The position numbers and the translations under genes were made by a program. Positions 1 to 9,230 of a DNA stretch of 64,000 bases are shown here, in pieces (positions within the stretch are counted from its first letter, which is position 1; each line of letters starts with the position of its first letter). The notes under the pieces were generated by a model. It was not told where the DNA came from and searched no databases. It saw only the letters and a list, made by a program, of their open reading frames with translations. The DNA is from Lunularia cruciata (taxonomy: Eukaryota; Streptophyta; Marchantiopsida; Lunulariales; Lunulariaceae), in assembly GCA_948567375.1 (NCBI GenBank), contig OX419757.1:15266974-15330973 (forward strand), in the 5' to 3' direction.

Positions 1-217
1 AGCTTCTCAAGAAGCTTCCTTCTAGAAGCCGCCTACTTGGCATGCAAGCTAAGCTAGTTAGAAGCTTCTAGAAGTTACCTGCTTGGAGCGTAAGTTAACT
101 AGTTAGGAAGCTTCCCAAGAAGTTTCCTAGATGCTTTTAGAACATTCTAGGCTAATTTGGCTTATTCTCTAATTTGGTAGCCTTACTAACTACGTCGCTA
201 AACTCCATATTGTTACA
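1..217 (-). repeat. G1 3' LTR, truncated by the window edge
   Basis: The segment matches 5905-6122 closely, including the repeated GAAGCTTC/TTCTAGAA blocks and the shared terminal stretch ending TGTTACA on the plus strand. On the minus strand the LTR begins TGTAACAATATGG. The remaining half lies to the left of the window. Confidence 0.92.
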
Positions 218-232
218 TATTCCCCCACCGCT
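218..232 (-). other. G1 polypurine tract
   Basis: Read on the minus strand, a purine-rich run containing GGTGGGGGAATA sits directly against the LTR start TGTAACA. This is the expected position of the plus-strand primer of a gypsy element. Confidence 0.8.
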
Positions 233-299
233 AGTTGGTGACGTCCTCATTGCCATTGAAGTTTCAAACTCTTGGATGGCTGTTTGTGCATTTTGGAGG

Positions 300-430
300 T
301 GAGAAAGAGGTTCTCATGTGGCATCATGAAGGGGATACCCTTTCCAAGCGACCTTGTACTCTGTATGTTGTCGGCATCCTTGTTGGATGTGGCGACGGGC
401 AAGGATACGATCAACTTCATACTCCTCATG
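300..430 (-). pseudogene. G1 chromodomain
   Basis: Minus-strand translation shows EEYEVDRIL (plus positions about 401-428) followed by EYKVAWKGYP (about 330-363). These are the two conserved chromodomain blocks (start of the barrel and the V-x-W-K-G-Y core). In chromoviruses this module lies at the integrase C terminus and is known to steer insertion toward modified histones. The segment is broken: a stop follows shortly after the core, where many chromodomains have a Trp. Confidence 0.8.
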
Positions 431-503
431 ATCATTGATAGGGATAGGAGGAGGAGGAGGTTGGACTCAAGAGGAAAAGAAGAGGGTTTAGGAACAAAGG
501 GTT

Positions 504-1535
504 TCAACTTGGAAACATGAAAGACAAGATGGATGCGCATATGAGAAGGGAAGGCAAGTTGATAAGCAACAAGAGAGACAACTTGGTGACATCAAAAGGT
601 CCTATCCAATTAGGGGCAAGTTTACGAACTTGGGTATCAAGTGGGAAGGGTAGATTACTAGAGGATAGCATAACTTTATTACCAACTTCAAAGGTGAGAT
701 CACGACGATGGTGGTCCGCATATTGTTTTTGACAATTTTGAGCAACAAGGAGGTGAGATTTGGCTTGTTGGAGAGATTTAGATATGGTGGTCAAGAAGTT
801 TGAAGTATGAGGGACCTGAGATGGGGGAGGAGTAAGAAGAGAATTTGGGACAAGTGGATCTTGGCCAAAATTTAGAAAGAAAGGAGAGAATTTGGTACTT
901 GTCTATTTAGAATTGTTGTATGCAAACTCCGCAGCTGCAAGACATTCATCCCAATTGGTATGGTGAATGGTGACAAAGGCACAAAGCATATCTTCCAAGG
1001 TGTGATTTGCATGTTCAGTTTTTTCATCAGTTTGAGGATGATAGGTTGTGGACAAAGCAAGTTTGGTGCCAAGTATCTAGAAGAGGGCTTGCCAAAACTT
1101 TCTGGTGAAGCAAGGATCACGGTTGGAGATGAGTACATGTGGCATCCCATGATGCTTGAATACATTATCAAAGTAGAGTTGTGCTAAGGTTGGAGCATTT
1201 ACAATATCAACCGTTGGTGCCAAATGGATTTGCTTACTAAGCTTATCCACAAACACCACAATTGATGTGTGACCTTGTTGTGTCTTGGGCAAGGAGGTAA
1301 TGAGATCTAAGCTCACATGTTCCCAACAAGTAGTTGGAATAAGAAGTGGTTGAAGGAGTCCACTTGGCTTCTGGTTATAGGCCTTGTTGTTTTGACAACT
1401 CTCACACGATTGAACAAACTCCCAAACATCTTGTGTCATGTTGGGCCACCACCATTGGTGTTGGAGGGTACCCAAGGTCTTGTCCACTCCCATGTGACCA
1501 GCTATTGTTAGATCATGGGCTTCTTGAAGGCACAC
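504..1535 (-). pseudogene. G1 integrase (HHCC zinc finger, DDE core, C-terminal domain)
   Basis: The N-terminal part (1535-1350) has a histidine-rich start with GHMGVDKTL and the pair CESC, the HHCC zinc-binding module. The rve core follows, with LDLIT holding the first Asp, a VLISNRDP block with the second Asp, and a TEHAN block (around 1000-1030) with the Glu in another frame. The 504-794 part carries the basic C-terminal integrase domain (KVMLSSSNL, KLAPNWIGPF). At least one frameshift separates core and C-terminal parts. It lies between RNase H and the chromodomain, as expected for a chromovirus. Confidence 0.9.
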
Positions 1536-1764
1536 AAGTCAGTATCACCTTTGGTTGGAAGATAGATCCGGTCCGTATGGAATAAAAGGCCTTCCCTGCA
1601 AGAGAAGATGTTGTACTCCTTGTCGCCTACTGTCAAACGACCATGTACCATTTGGAAGAAGGGATCTTGTTGTAGAGCTGACCGAAACTTGTTATGGACC
1701 TTGGATCAAGTGACACTATTGTAATTGCTGCCGTGATGAGAGGAAGAGACTTCAAATCAGGTCG

Positions 1765-2400
1765 TCATGATAGAGCATCAAGGATGACATGGAAGTGACC
1801 TGGTTTGTACTCAAGTTTGATGTCAAAAAAATGGAGTTGCTCTTCCCATTGATGATGTTGACTCTTCATGTGTTCCAAGTGTAAGGTCTGCAATAATGGC
1901 TTTTGATCAGTTTGCATGATCACTTGTTTCTCCAAGAGATAATGTCTCCATACCTTGGTGGCATATACCATTGCAAGTTGTTCTTGATCTCAAGTAGAGT
2001 AATTTCTTTCAGCTGTATTGAGTTAGCAAGACACAAAGGCAATGAGATGTGGTCCATCTGGGAATTCCTATTGCAACACAACTCCAATTGCAAAATTAGA
2101 AGCATCAAAATCAACCACACAAGGTAGTTGAGGATCATATGGTTGAAGAATGGGTCTTGAAGACACCATATGCTTTAACTTCTGGAATGCTTCTTCATGC
2201 TTGTGGTCCATTGGAAGCTCGAGTTCCTTCCCAAGAGGTCAATCAATGGTGCAGCAACATGAGCATAATAGTGGATGAATCATCGGTAAAAAGTGGCCAA
2301 TCCATTGAATGCTTGTACTTTTGTAGCATCCTTTGGGGTAGGCCAATCAGTAATGACCTTGATTTTCTCTTGTTCCATCTTGATCCCCTCTAAGGAGATC
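1765..2400 (-). pseudogene. G1 RNase H
   Basis: Minus-strand translation gives a block with YATKVWRHYLLEK and MQTDQKPL, followed by a WEEQLHFFDIKLEYKPG segment. These are typical of the gypsy RNase H domain. The upstream part (around 1970-2130), which should hold the FDASN-type first catalytic Asp, lies in another frame, so at least one frameshift is present. It is contiguous with RT on the right and the integrase zinc finger on the left. Confidence 0.87.
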
Positions 2401-2429
2401 TTATGACCCAAGAAGGTAACCTCCTTTTG

Positions 2430-3204
2430 CCAAAAGGCACACTTCTACTTCTTATAGTAAAATTTCCATTATTGTAGTTGTCTTAGGACTTCTCGCACAT
2501 GATTTATGTGTTGTGCCTTTGTCTTACTATAGATTAAGATATCATCCAAGAACACTACTATGGACCGATCCAATAGTTCATCCAACACCCGATGCATCCA
2601 TGAAGACTATTGGAGCATTAATGAGTCCAAAGGGTAGAACTCTCCACTCAAAATGCCCATACCTTGTGCGAAAGGCAATCTTTTGCACATTCTCTCTATC
2701 CATAGGAATTTGCCAATAGCCGCTACAAAGATCCAACTTGGAAAAGTAGCATGCTCCACTTAGTTGATCAAGCAAGTCATCAATTGGAGGCAAGGGATAT
2801 GCATTCTTCATGGTTTGCTTATTGAGCCCATGGTAATCAATACAAAAATGAAGTCCTCCATCCTTCTTTGGAACAAATAGTACCGGTGCTCCCCAAGAAG
2901 AGGTACTATGTCGTATGAAGTCCTTCTCCAACAACTCTGTAAGTGTTGTTTGAAACTCCTCCAACTCCTTTGGTGAGAGCCGATAGATCAGTCTACTCAC
3001 TGGAGTACTCCTTGGCAATAACTTGATCTTGAAAGGCATACCTCGATCGGAGGGTAATTCCTTTGGCAGATCATCCGGAAACACGTCCACAAACTCTTGA
3101 ACTATCCAATCAACCATTGCTTGATGAGGCTCTTGGCCCTCCTCAGATTGATCTTGTGCAATTGGCTTGATCCACACCGTGAATACATACTTATCTTCCT
3201 CCAA
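2430..3204 (-). pseudogene. G1 reverse transcriptase
   Basis: A 208-residue open stretch (2578-3204) contains the RT palm and fingers. Landmarks are [22 protein letters not shown], the substrate-binding block [13 protein letters not shown] (normally DLRSGY) and the LPFGLINAP block. The catalytic FLDD box lies just outside that frame at about 2542-2553, so a frameshift separates it. It lies between the protease-RT linker and RNase H. Confidence 0.93.
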
Positions 3205-3370
3205 AGCTTGCTCTATGGTTTCTTTACTAAAAAACTTCCCTTCTAAGGACTCATCTCTCTTCCAAGCTTGCTCTATGGTTGCCTTCCTAGCAAACTTCCC
3301 ATCTTGGGACTCATCTTCCTTCCAGGTTTACTCTATGGTTACCTTCCCAACAAACTTCCCATCTTGGGAC
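3201..3370 (-). repeat. Three tandem units of about 57 bp in the G1 protease-RT linker
   Basis: Three near-copies of a unit reading GCTTGCTCTATGGTT then CAAACTTCCCATCTTGGGAC on the plus strand. The period is a multiple of three. On the minus strand each unit encodes about 19 residues of the type EQAWKxDESxxGKF, so the array expands a charged spacer without breaking the frame. Solo LTR L1 begins exactly at its distal edge. Confidence 0.8.
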
Positions 3371-4062
3371 TATAACACCCATTTGTGCATGTGTGTGGTA
3401 TTGTGATATTTAGCTTGGTATTACAAGTACTTAAGAGATATTATTTATATAGAGATAAAGGATGGTTCTATATTAGTCATGGTTAGCTAAAGTTAGTCAT
3501 AGCTAAGATAGATGGGACCTTACTTTAGAGGAAGTAGAAAAGATAAGCACTACTATTTTGGATTTTAGTGTGTTGACTTGGTATTATTCCTAGGTGTTTG
3601 GCTTTGAGGAAAGAGTTGAGAACTCTTGGGCCCGCAAGCCTTTTTGTTTTGGATTCTTCTTTAGTCCAAGGATAGCCCATGTGAAGGAATCCTTGACTTA
3701 GTGGTTGGGTCAAGATAAGACCACATGCTTAGGGGAATATGCCCATGTGAATGGATATTCCTTTCTACTTTTTGACTTTACTTGACTTTTAGTCTAGTAA
3801 CTTGAGTTACTATGGTAATTAGTAACTTTGGTACGTAACTATTTCACAAGTATATAAACAAGGGGTGAGGAGGTACTCATCATCCTTTAGTTTGCAACTA
3901 TCTCTCTCTCATTAAGTTCTCTAGTGAGCAATGTCTTGAGTCTTGGAGTGTTAGCCTTGGAGGAGTATGATGGAGTTGGGGTTCCTTGCCTTCTTAGTCC
4001 ATGGTGCGCTACCATAATAGCCATCAGAGGTTCATCCTGAGTGAGAGACATGCCGGCTCACA
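3371..4062 (+). repeat. Solo LTR L1 inserted in G1
   Basis: The 692-bp unit starts TATAACACCC (TGTAACACCC in copy L3) and ends GGCTCACA. It is almost identical to L3 (56371-57062) and clearly related to L2 (50686-51373). A TATA-like box (TATATAAAC, near 3850) and a pyrimidine-rich stretch after it fit an LTR promoter. No second LTR or internal region is present, so it is a solo LTR left by recombination. The flanks GGAC and AGAC could be a 4-bp duplication with one change. It splits the G1 frame between protease and RT. Confidence 0.85.
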
Positions 4063-4149
4063 AGACTGACTATTCTTAGGTGTCTTACTCAGAGGTGCCA
4101 GACAACCTAATCGGAAATTCCTACCTTGGTATTGTACTTGAATTTGTCA

Positions 4150-4503
4150 TCAGGTCCAATCCAATTGAACCTTATGACGTTCAAGCCAAGGTAGACCCAA
4201 AACGATATCATAGTGTAGAGGTGCCACCACAAACCTCATACACTCCAAATACTCCTTCCCAATCTTGAGGGTAACAAGATGCAAGGTGTGGAATGCAAAA
4301 CTCTTTCCACCATCCGCCATCATCAAACTACTTCCAATCATTGGCTTGATAGGAATACCCAATTCCTTTGCTACTTGCATAGATATGCAATTCTTCAAAC
4401 TTCCAAAATCAACCAAAATCCTACAACCCCCATTAGATATCATACCTTGCAAGTGAAGCAAACTTGCATAGGTCGAGCCTTCAATCCCATTAGAACTAAT
4501 CAA
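4150..4503 (-). pseudogene. G1 aspartic protease
   Basis: The 117-residue stretch has the retropepsin order: the active-site region ILVDFGSLKNCI (normally V-D-S-G-A/S, here DFGS, so the catalytic loop is altered), a hydrophobic central part, and the C-terminal VLGLPWLERHKVQLDW block typical of plant gypsy proteases. It lies just downstream of the gag zinc-knuckle region. L1 now separates it from RT. Confidence 0.85.
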
Positions 4504-4519
4504 GCTCCTAGTAGGCGGC

Positions 4520-5560
4520 TCAAAATCTCCTACTCAGATTCTTCATTTCCCTGATCATTCTATTCCACAAACTCCATCCGGGCAACTTGTTGAGGTCGCC
4601 CATTCCTAAGTGGACATTCAGCAATGCGATGTCCAACTTGGCAACAATAAAAGGAACCTCTATTTTATTGCAATATTTCTTTATCCGCTGTACCAAGTGG
4701 TCTTCGTTGGACAGTATCAATCTCCATTGGTACCGGTTCTTCCACTCGTGCGTAATGTACTGATAGGCTTTGTGTAGGTTGAGGTCAAGACCAAGTTGTC
4801 GCAACCAAGGAATCAAAATGCTCAACCAATTGCATGGATTCTTTTATGTTTTGTGGCTCTTGCATGGTCACCTCCAATTTGGTTTGTGACTTCAATCCTC
4901 GCACAAATCGATCCAAAACTTCATCTTCTTAGATATTTGGAATTTACATGATGATGTTCCAAAATTATGTGATGTAGCTTCTTACTGAGCCAATTTGCTT
5001 TAATTCCACCAATTTATCTTGTGCGGCTTGGGTGGCATTTATAGTTTGAAATCAACCAAGTATTGCATCCTTGAATTCTGCCCATGTCAAAATTGGTGTA
5101 ACAATTTGTCATTTAGCTTGTTCCACTCTGAATCGCCACCAAAGTTTTGTCACACCATCCAATTAGCTAAAAGCCAAGAGAATTTGTTTCTGCTCATCTT
5201 GAAGATTGGTGGCTTCAAAGTAACATTCGTAGTCAAACACAAAATTCTCCATCGTGCCCGAAAGATTCTTGCTTTCAAACACCTTGGGTTTCAGAAATCA
5301 AATGTGATCTTCTCCATCTCAAACTGGCACTCTCTCTATATGTTCTTATTGTTGTTGGTCCAACAATCGAGTAAGATGCTCAATTTGTTGTTGCATTGCA
5401 AGGATAACATCCGGTATTACCGCCATAGCTACTACTCCATTCCACTACACTCAATTTATCTAATTGATTAACACATAGATACAACACATCCACAGTTCTC
5501 CATAAGTTACAACCGGAAGTATCAAGGGTTCCTCAAACACGGTGATCATATGCAAAAAAT
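4520..5560 (-). pseudogene. G1 gag with zinc-knuckle-like segment
   Basis: Around 4610-4660 one minus-strand frame reads YCCQVGHRIAEC, a degenerate CCHC knuckle of the nucleocapsid. Upstream (4700-5470) is a capsid-like region broken by several stops and frameshifts, recognisable mainly by position between primer site and protease. No long open frame survives. Confidence 0.65.
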
Positions 5561-5684
5561 CCTACCCAAAGCGCAAGGTGATGAATTGTGTGAAACAATG
5601 CTTGGGTACTATCTGGACATGAAAATCCCAATGGTTTGGCAGAAGTGGATTTGGTGGTCCATTAATTCCATCCATCCCATTCTT

Positions 5685-5696
5685 ACTCTGATACCA
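5685..5696 (-). other. G1 primer-binding site (initiator Met tRNA type)
   Basis: The minus strand reads TGGTATCAGAGT one base after the LTR end. It matches the usual plant retrotransposon primer site TGGTATCAGAGC in 11 of 12 positions. Confidence 0.9.
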
Positions 5697-5697
5697 A

Positions 5698-6122
5698 TGT
5701 AAAAGACCAAGATTGAGGAGAGAAATAGGAGAATGGAAACTCACATTGGAATGCTTGAATGAGGGAAATCTCCAAATGCCTAGCATGAGCTTTGGCTTTA
5801 GTATTTGTAGGTAGCATACAAAGCCCTTGAGAAGCTTCTCAAGAAGCTTCCTTGAGCTGTTTTCTTAGAGTGCAAGCCAAGTTAACTAGGAAGCTTCTCA
5901 AGAAGCTTCCTTCTAGAAGTTGCCTACTTGGTGTGAAAGCTAAGCTAGTTAGAAGCTTCTAGAAGCTTCCTTCTAGAAGTTACTTGCTTGGGGTGCAAGT
6001 TAAATAGTTAGGAAGCTTCCTAAGAAGCTTCCTAGATGCTTTTAGAATATTTTAGGCTAATTTGGCTTAATCTCTACTTTGGTAGCCTTACTAACTACGT
6101 CGCTAAACTCCATATTGTTACA
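5698..6122 (-). repeat. G1 5' LTR with dense heat-shock-element-like blocks
   Basis: This 425-bp LTR begins TGTAACAATATGG on the minus strand and ends CTTTTACA beside the primer site. Between about 5826 and 6030 it holds repeated inverted nGAAn units. The clearest is GAAGCTTCTAGAAGCTTC at 5952-5969, four contiguous alternating GAA/TTC units, the form bound by heat shock factor. Further blocks lie near 5829, 5890 and 6015. They fall in the likely U3 region, upstream of an AT-rich TATA-like stretch near 5795-5810. Confidence 0.88.
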
Positions 6123-6273
6123 TGATCTAAGTTGAGTTGAGTTGAGAGTTGTAAACAATCTGATTCATTGTGGCACTTTAGAGTCTATGTATGACTTATG
6201 TGTGAGTTGTGCTTCTATAGTGTATGATATTGACAACAATGTATGTTGTGTAGCAATGAATACACGCACGATA
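6123..6273 (+). repeat. M4: fragment of an M-family 3' end (B tail plus terminal module A)
   Basis: Positions 6123-6168 match the end of module B (repeated GAGTTGAGTTGAG, then CAATCTGATT). Positions 6169-6273 match module A from TGTGGCACTTTAG to CGCACGATA. Unrelated LTR sequence begins immediately afterwards, so module A ends the insertion here, as in M1 and M2. G1 inserted into this copy and separated it from its left part. Confidence 0.85.
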
Positions 6274-6275
6274 AT

Positions 6276-6608
6276 GAGTTTGGGCTTTGGTACTTGTACT
6301 TATACAATGCTCTTGAGGAGCTTTCTTCTCAAAGCTATCTTCTTGGATTGCCAACCAAGCTACACAAGAATCTTCTATGGAAGCTCCTTTTAGAAGTCAT
6401 CTACTTGGCATACAAGCTAAGCTAGCTATTAACTTGGCGAACAAGGTATCCAATCCTTGGAAGGTACCTACAAGCTTCCCATAAAGAAGCTTCATTGGTG
6501 ATTATTGGTCATACCTAAAATATTTGTAGAATTCCTAGTCATTTTTTGGACTTATTTTATTGACTCATTAGCCTTTACTAACTCATTTGCTAATTTCATA
6601 TTAGTATA
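6276..6608 (-). repeat. Degenerate G1-type LTR in minus orientation
   Basis: The segment is alignable with the G1 LTR in the same orientation: the 'ATGAG.TTTGG' start, CTTGAGGAGCTT, 'CATACAAGCTAAGCTAGC' and the final GCCTTACTAACTC stretch. It is heavily mutated, and the heat-shock-like blocks are largely lost. It adjoins plus-strand G2 internal sequence, so its orientation is opposite to that expected for a 5' LTR of G2. It may belong to another copy or have been inverted. Confidence 0.6.
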
Positions 6609-6609
6609 A

Positions 6610-9021
6610 TTGTAAAATTAGCTTTGGAGGAAAATATTTGTGTTTTTGTGGCATGGATCAAACTTTTTTTACAATGGGACTAGAGTGATGATCAAAAACT
6701 AATGATTGATTAGATAGTTCAAGAGTTTATAGATGTGTTTCCATATGATCTTCTAAAAGAATTACCCCTTGATCAAGCTATTTCTTGGTAAAACTCTAGT
6801 GAGAAGACCAATCAATAAACTCTTTCCAAAGTAGCTAGAGGTACTTTGAACAACACTAACAAAGTTGTTGGAGAAGGACTTAATACAACATAATACATCT
6901 CCTTGGAGAGCAACAATACTCTTTGTACCAAAAAAGGATGGAGGACTTTGATTCCATATTGACTACCATAGCCTTAATAACAAGCCCTGAATAATGCATA
7001 TCTCTTGCCTCTAATTAATGACTTGTTGGATCAATTACATGGAGAATAATACTTCTCAAAGTTAGATCTTTGAAGCAACTATTGGCATATTCACATTGAT
7101 AGGGAAGATCTGCAAAAGACTATCTTTTGCACAAGGTATGGGTATTTTAATGGAGAGTTTCACCTTTTGGATTCCCTATTGCTCTGGCAATACATCAAGT
7201 GTTGGAAAGACTATTGGATTGATACATGATGGTGTACTTGGATGATATTTTAATCTACAATAAGATGGAGGTAGAACACAAGAATCATATATGAGGACTC
7301 TTAAGATGACCACGCTAGTGGAAGTTCTATTACAAGAAGTCATAGTGTGCTTTTTGGTAGAAAGAGATAACCCTCTTGGGTCATAATGTCACATAAGAAG
7401 AGATCAAGATGAAAGAGGAGGAAATCAAGGCCATTATTTGTTTTCTACTCCTAAGAATGCAATAGAAGTTTGGGCATTTAATGGATTGGCAAGTTTTTAC
7501 TACTTTTTCACCCACTATTATGTTCATATGGCCACAAAATTGACAAATCTCTTGGGAAAGACATGAATCTTCAAATGGATCACCAAGAACAAAGAAGAAT
7601 TCAAGACATTTAATCATATGGTGTCTTTTAAACCCATCTTCCAACCATATGATCCTCAACTACATTGTATGGTTGATTTTGATGCTTCTAACTTTACCAT
7701 TGGAACTATATTGCAAAGAGATTCTAAATGAATAACATTCTATTGCCTTTGTGTCTTGCCAAATAACACAAAAAAAAGAATTACTCTCCTTGGATTGAGA
7801 GCAACTAGCAATAGTTTATGCCACAAAGGTATTGAGACATTATCTTTTGGAGGAAACAAGTGATCATGCAAATCGATGAGAATTCTTTGTTTGTAGACCT
7901 TATATCTGGAGTACATAAAGAATAGCATCATTGATGGGAAGGAAAATTACAATTTTTTGACATCAAGCTTGAGTACAAACTTGACAAGTTCGTTGTCATT
8001 CTTGATGGTCTATCACAATGACCTAATTTGAAGACTCTTTGTGAATATCCATTAATAGTAGTTATAACCATGGTTTCAACCAACTCAAAGATACATATAA
8101 TCTTTACAACACAACTCCTTCTTTTGAATGGTGCAAAGTCATCTTGCAGCACATAACAATGAATATAACACTTTTTCTTTCAAGGAGGCTTTTCTCTTTT
8201 GTTAGAATTGGATCTATGGTCCAACTATGGGTCACCTCCAACATGTGTGGTTTTAATAGGCCCATGTCTTACCAATCACTGGTCACCTAAGTGTGGACAA
8301 AACCTTGAGTACTCTCAAATGTCAATGGTGGTAGCCAAACAAGGCATGAAGAGATTTCAGAGTTTATTTGATCTTGTGAGAGTTGCTTATGTAACAAGAC
8401 TAGCAACTCAAAACCAAGTGGACTATTTTAACCACTTCCCGTTCCAATTTCCCAATGGGAAAATGTTAGTCCTGACCTCATCACATCCTTGCCCAAGACA
8501 GATCAAGGCCATGCTGCCATTGTGATGTTTTTTAATACATTTAACAAGTAGATTCCATAGCATTCACCATAGATATCACGGATGCTCCAACACTAGCCAA
8601 GATCAAGGACAATATAGTAATATGGAGTTAGAAGATAAGTTAGTAGAGGCTAATGAATTTTACATCATGATCTTCTGCAATGCACTTTCTAGTAATATGC
8701 AAATCCATCATTTCTTTCATGTTTCAAAGGTCAAACCATTTGTTTCTAACCCCTCTTCCTTTTCCATGCATGTCCAACTCCCTCCTCATTCCATCCTTAT
8801 CAACAATCATAATAAATATGAATTTGATCATAAACTTGCATGTCATGATATCCAACATGGCCACCAACAACACATTGAACATAAGGTCCTCTAATAAGGA
8901 TATTTCTCTTCACAATTCCATAAGATAGACTCTTTCTCATCCCCAAAATGCATAAATGGCCATACAAGAGTTTAAATGTTCCATGGTAACATTGATATCA
9001 CCAACTAGTAGTGAGGAAATA
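6610..9021 (+). pseudogene. G2: decayed chromovirus pol (RT, RNase H, integrase, chromodomain)
   Basis: This plus-strand relative of G1 has no long open frame. Landmarks in order: a protease-RT linker end like VQEFIDVFP (about 6715-6745); YLDD of RT at 7235-7246; RNase H similarity at 7660-8030; integrase similarity with GHLS-like and D-containing segments (about 8250-8560); and a chromodomain remnant KYEFDHKLACHD to IEHKVL (8815-8890). Gag and protease are missing. It is much more diverged than G1, so an older insertion of the same lineage. Confidence 0.82.
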
Positions 9022-9230
9022 TGTAATAATATATAGTTAGCAAAGGCTAACAATTTAGTAGAATAAGCCATATATAGCTAGGAACTATAAGAATGTTCTA
9101 TAAGTGTCTAAGAAGCTTCTTGATAAAATAGGAAGTACCTCATGTAACTCATATTGAGCACACCAAAAAAGACATATGTCACCTCAATAGAACATAACAT
9201 TGGAAGTAATCTTGTCTAGGTTCAATTCAA
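9022..9230 (+). repeat. G2 3' LTR remnant
   Basis: It begins TGTAATAATATATAG after the purine run GTGAGGAAATA, parallel to TGTAACAATATGGAG of the G1 LTR, and continues with a similar GCTAAC segment and an AAGAAGCTTCTTG block. The right end is uncertain. Confidence 0.6.

Larger units (their letters stand above)
1..6122 (-). mobile_element. G1: Ty3/gypsy chromovirus, nearly complete, decayed
   Basis: This LTR retrotransposon reads on the minus strand. From right to left it has a 5' LTR (5698-6122), an initiator-methionine-tRNA-type primer site, gag with a zinc-knuckle-like Cys/His cluster, aspartic protease, reverse transcriptase, RNase H, integrase and a C-terminal chromodomain. Then come a polypurine tract (218-232) and a 3' LTR cut by the window edge (1-217). 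The protease-RT-RNase H-integrase order is that of Ty3/gypsy, and the chromodomain places it among chromoviruses. Stops and frameshifts break the reading frame, and solo LTR L1 (3371-4062) interrupts it between protease and RT. It was inserted into module B of M4: B-derived sequence resumes at 6123. The left target-site duplication is outside the window. Confidence 0.93.

Noticed and set aside
3525..3713. 62-residue open stretch recurring at 56525-56713
   Set aside because: It recurs only because both lie in copies of the same solo LTR and is absent as a full frame from L2; there is no coding evidence.
5019..5471. 150-residue plus-strand open stretch
   Set aside because: It is the opposite strand of the G1 gag region and has no motif of its own.
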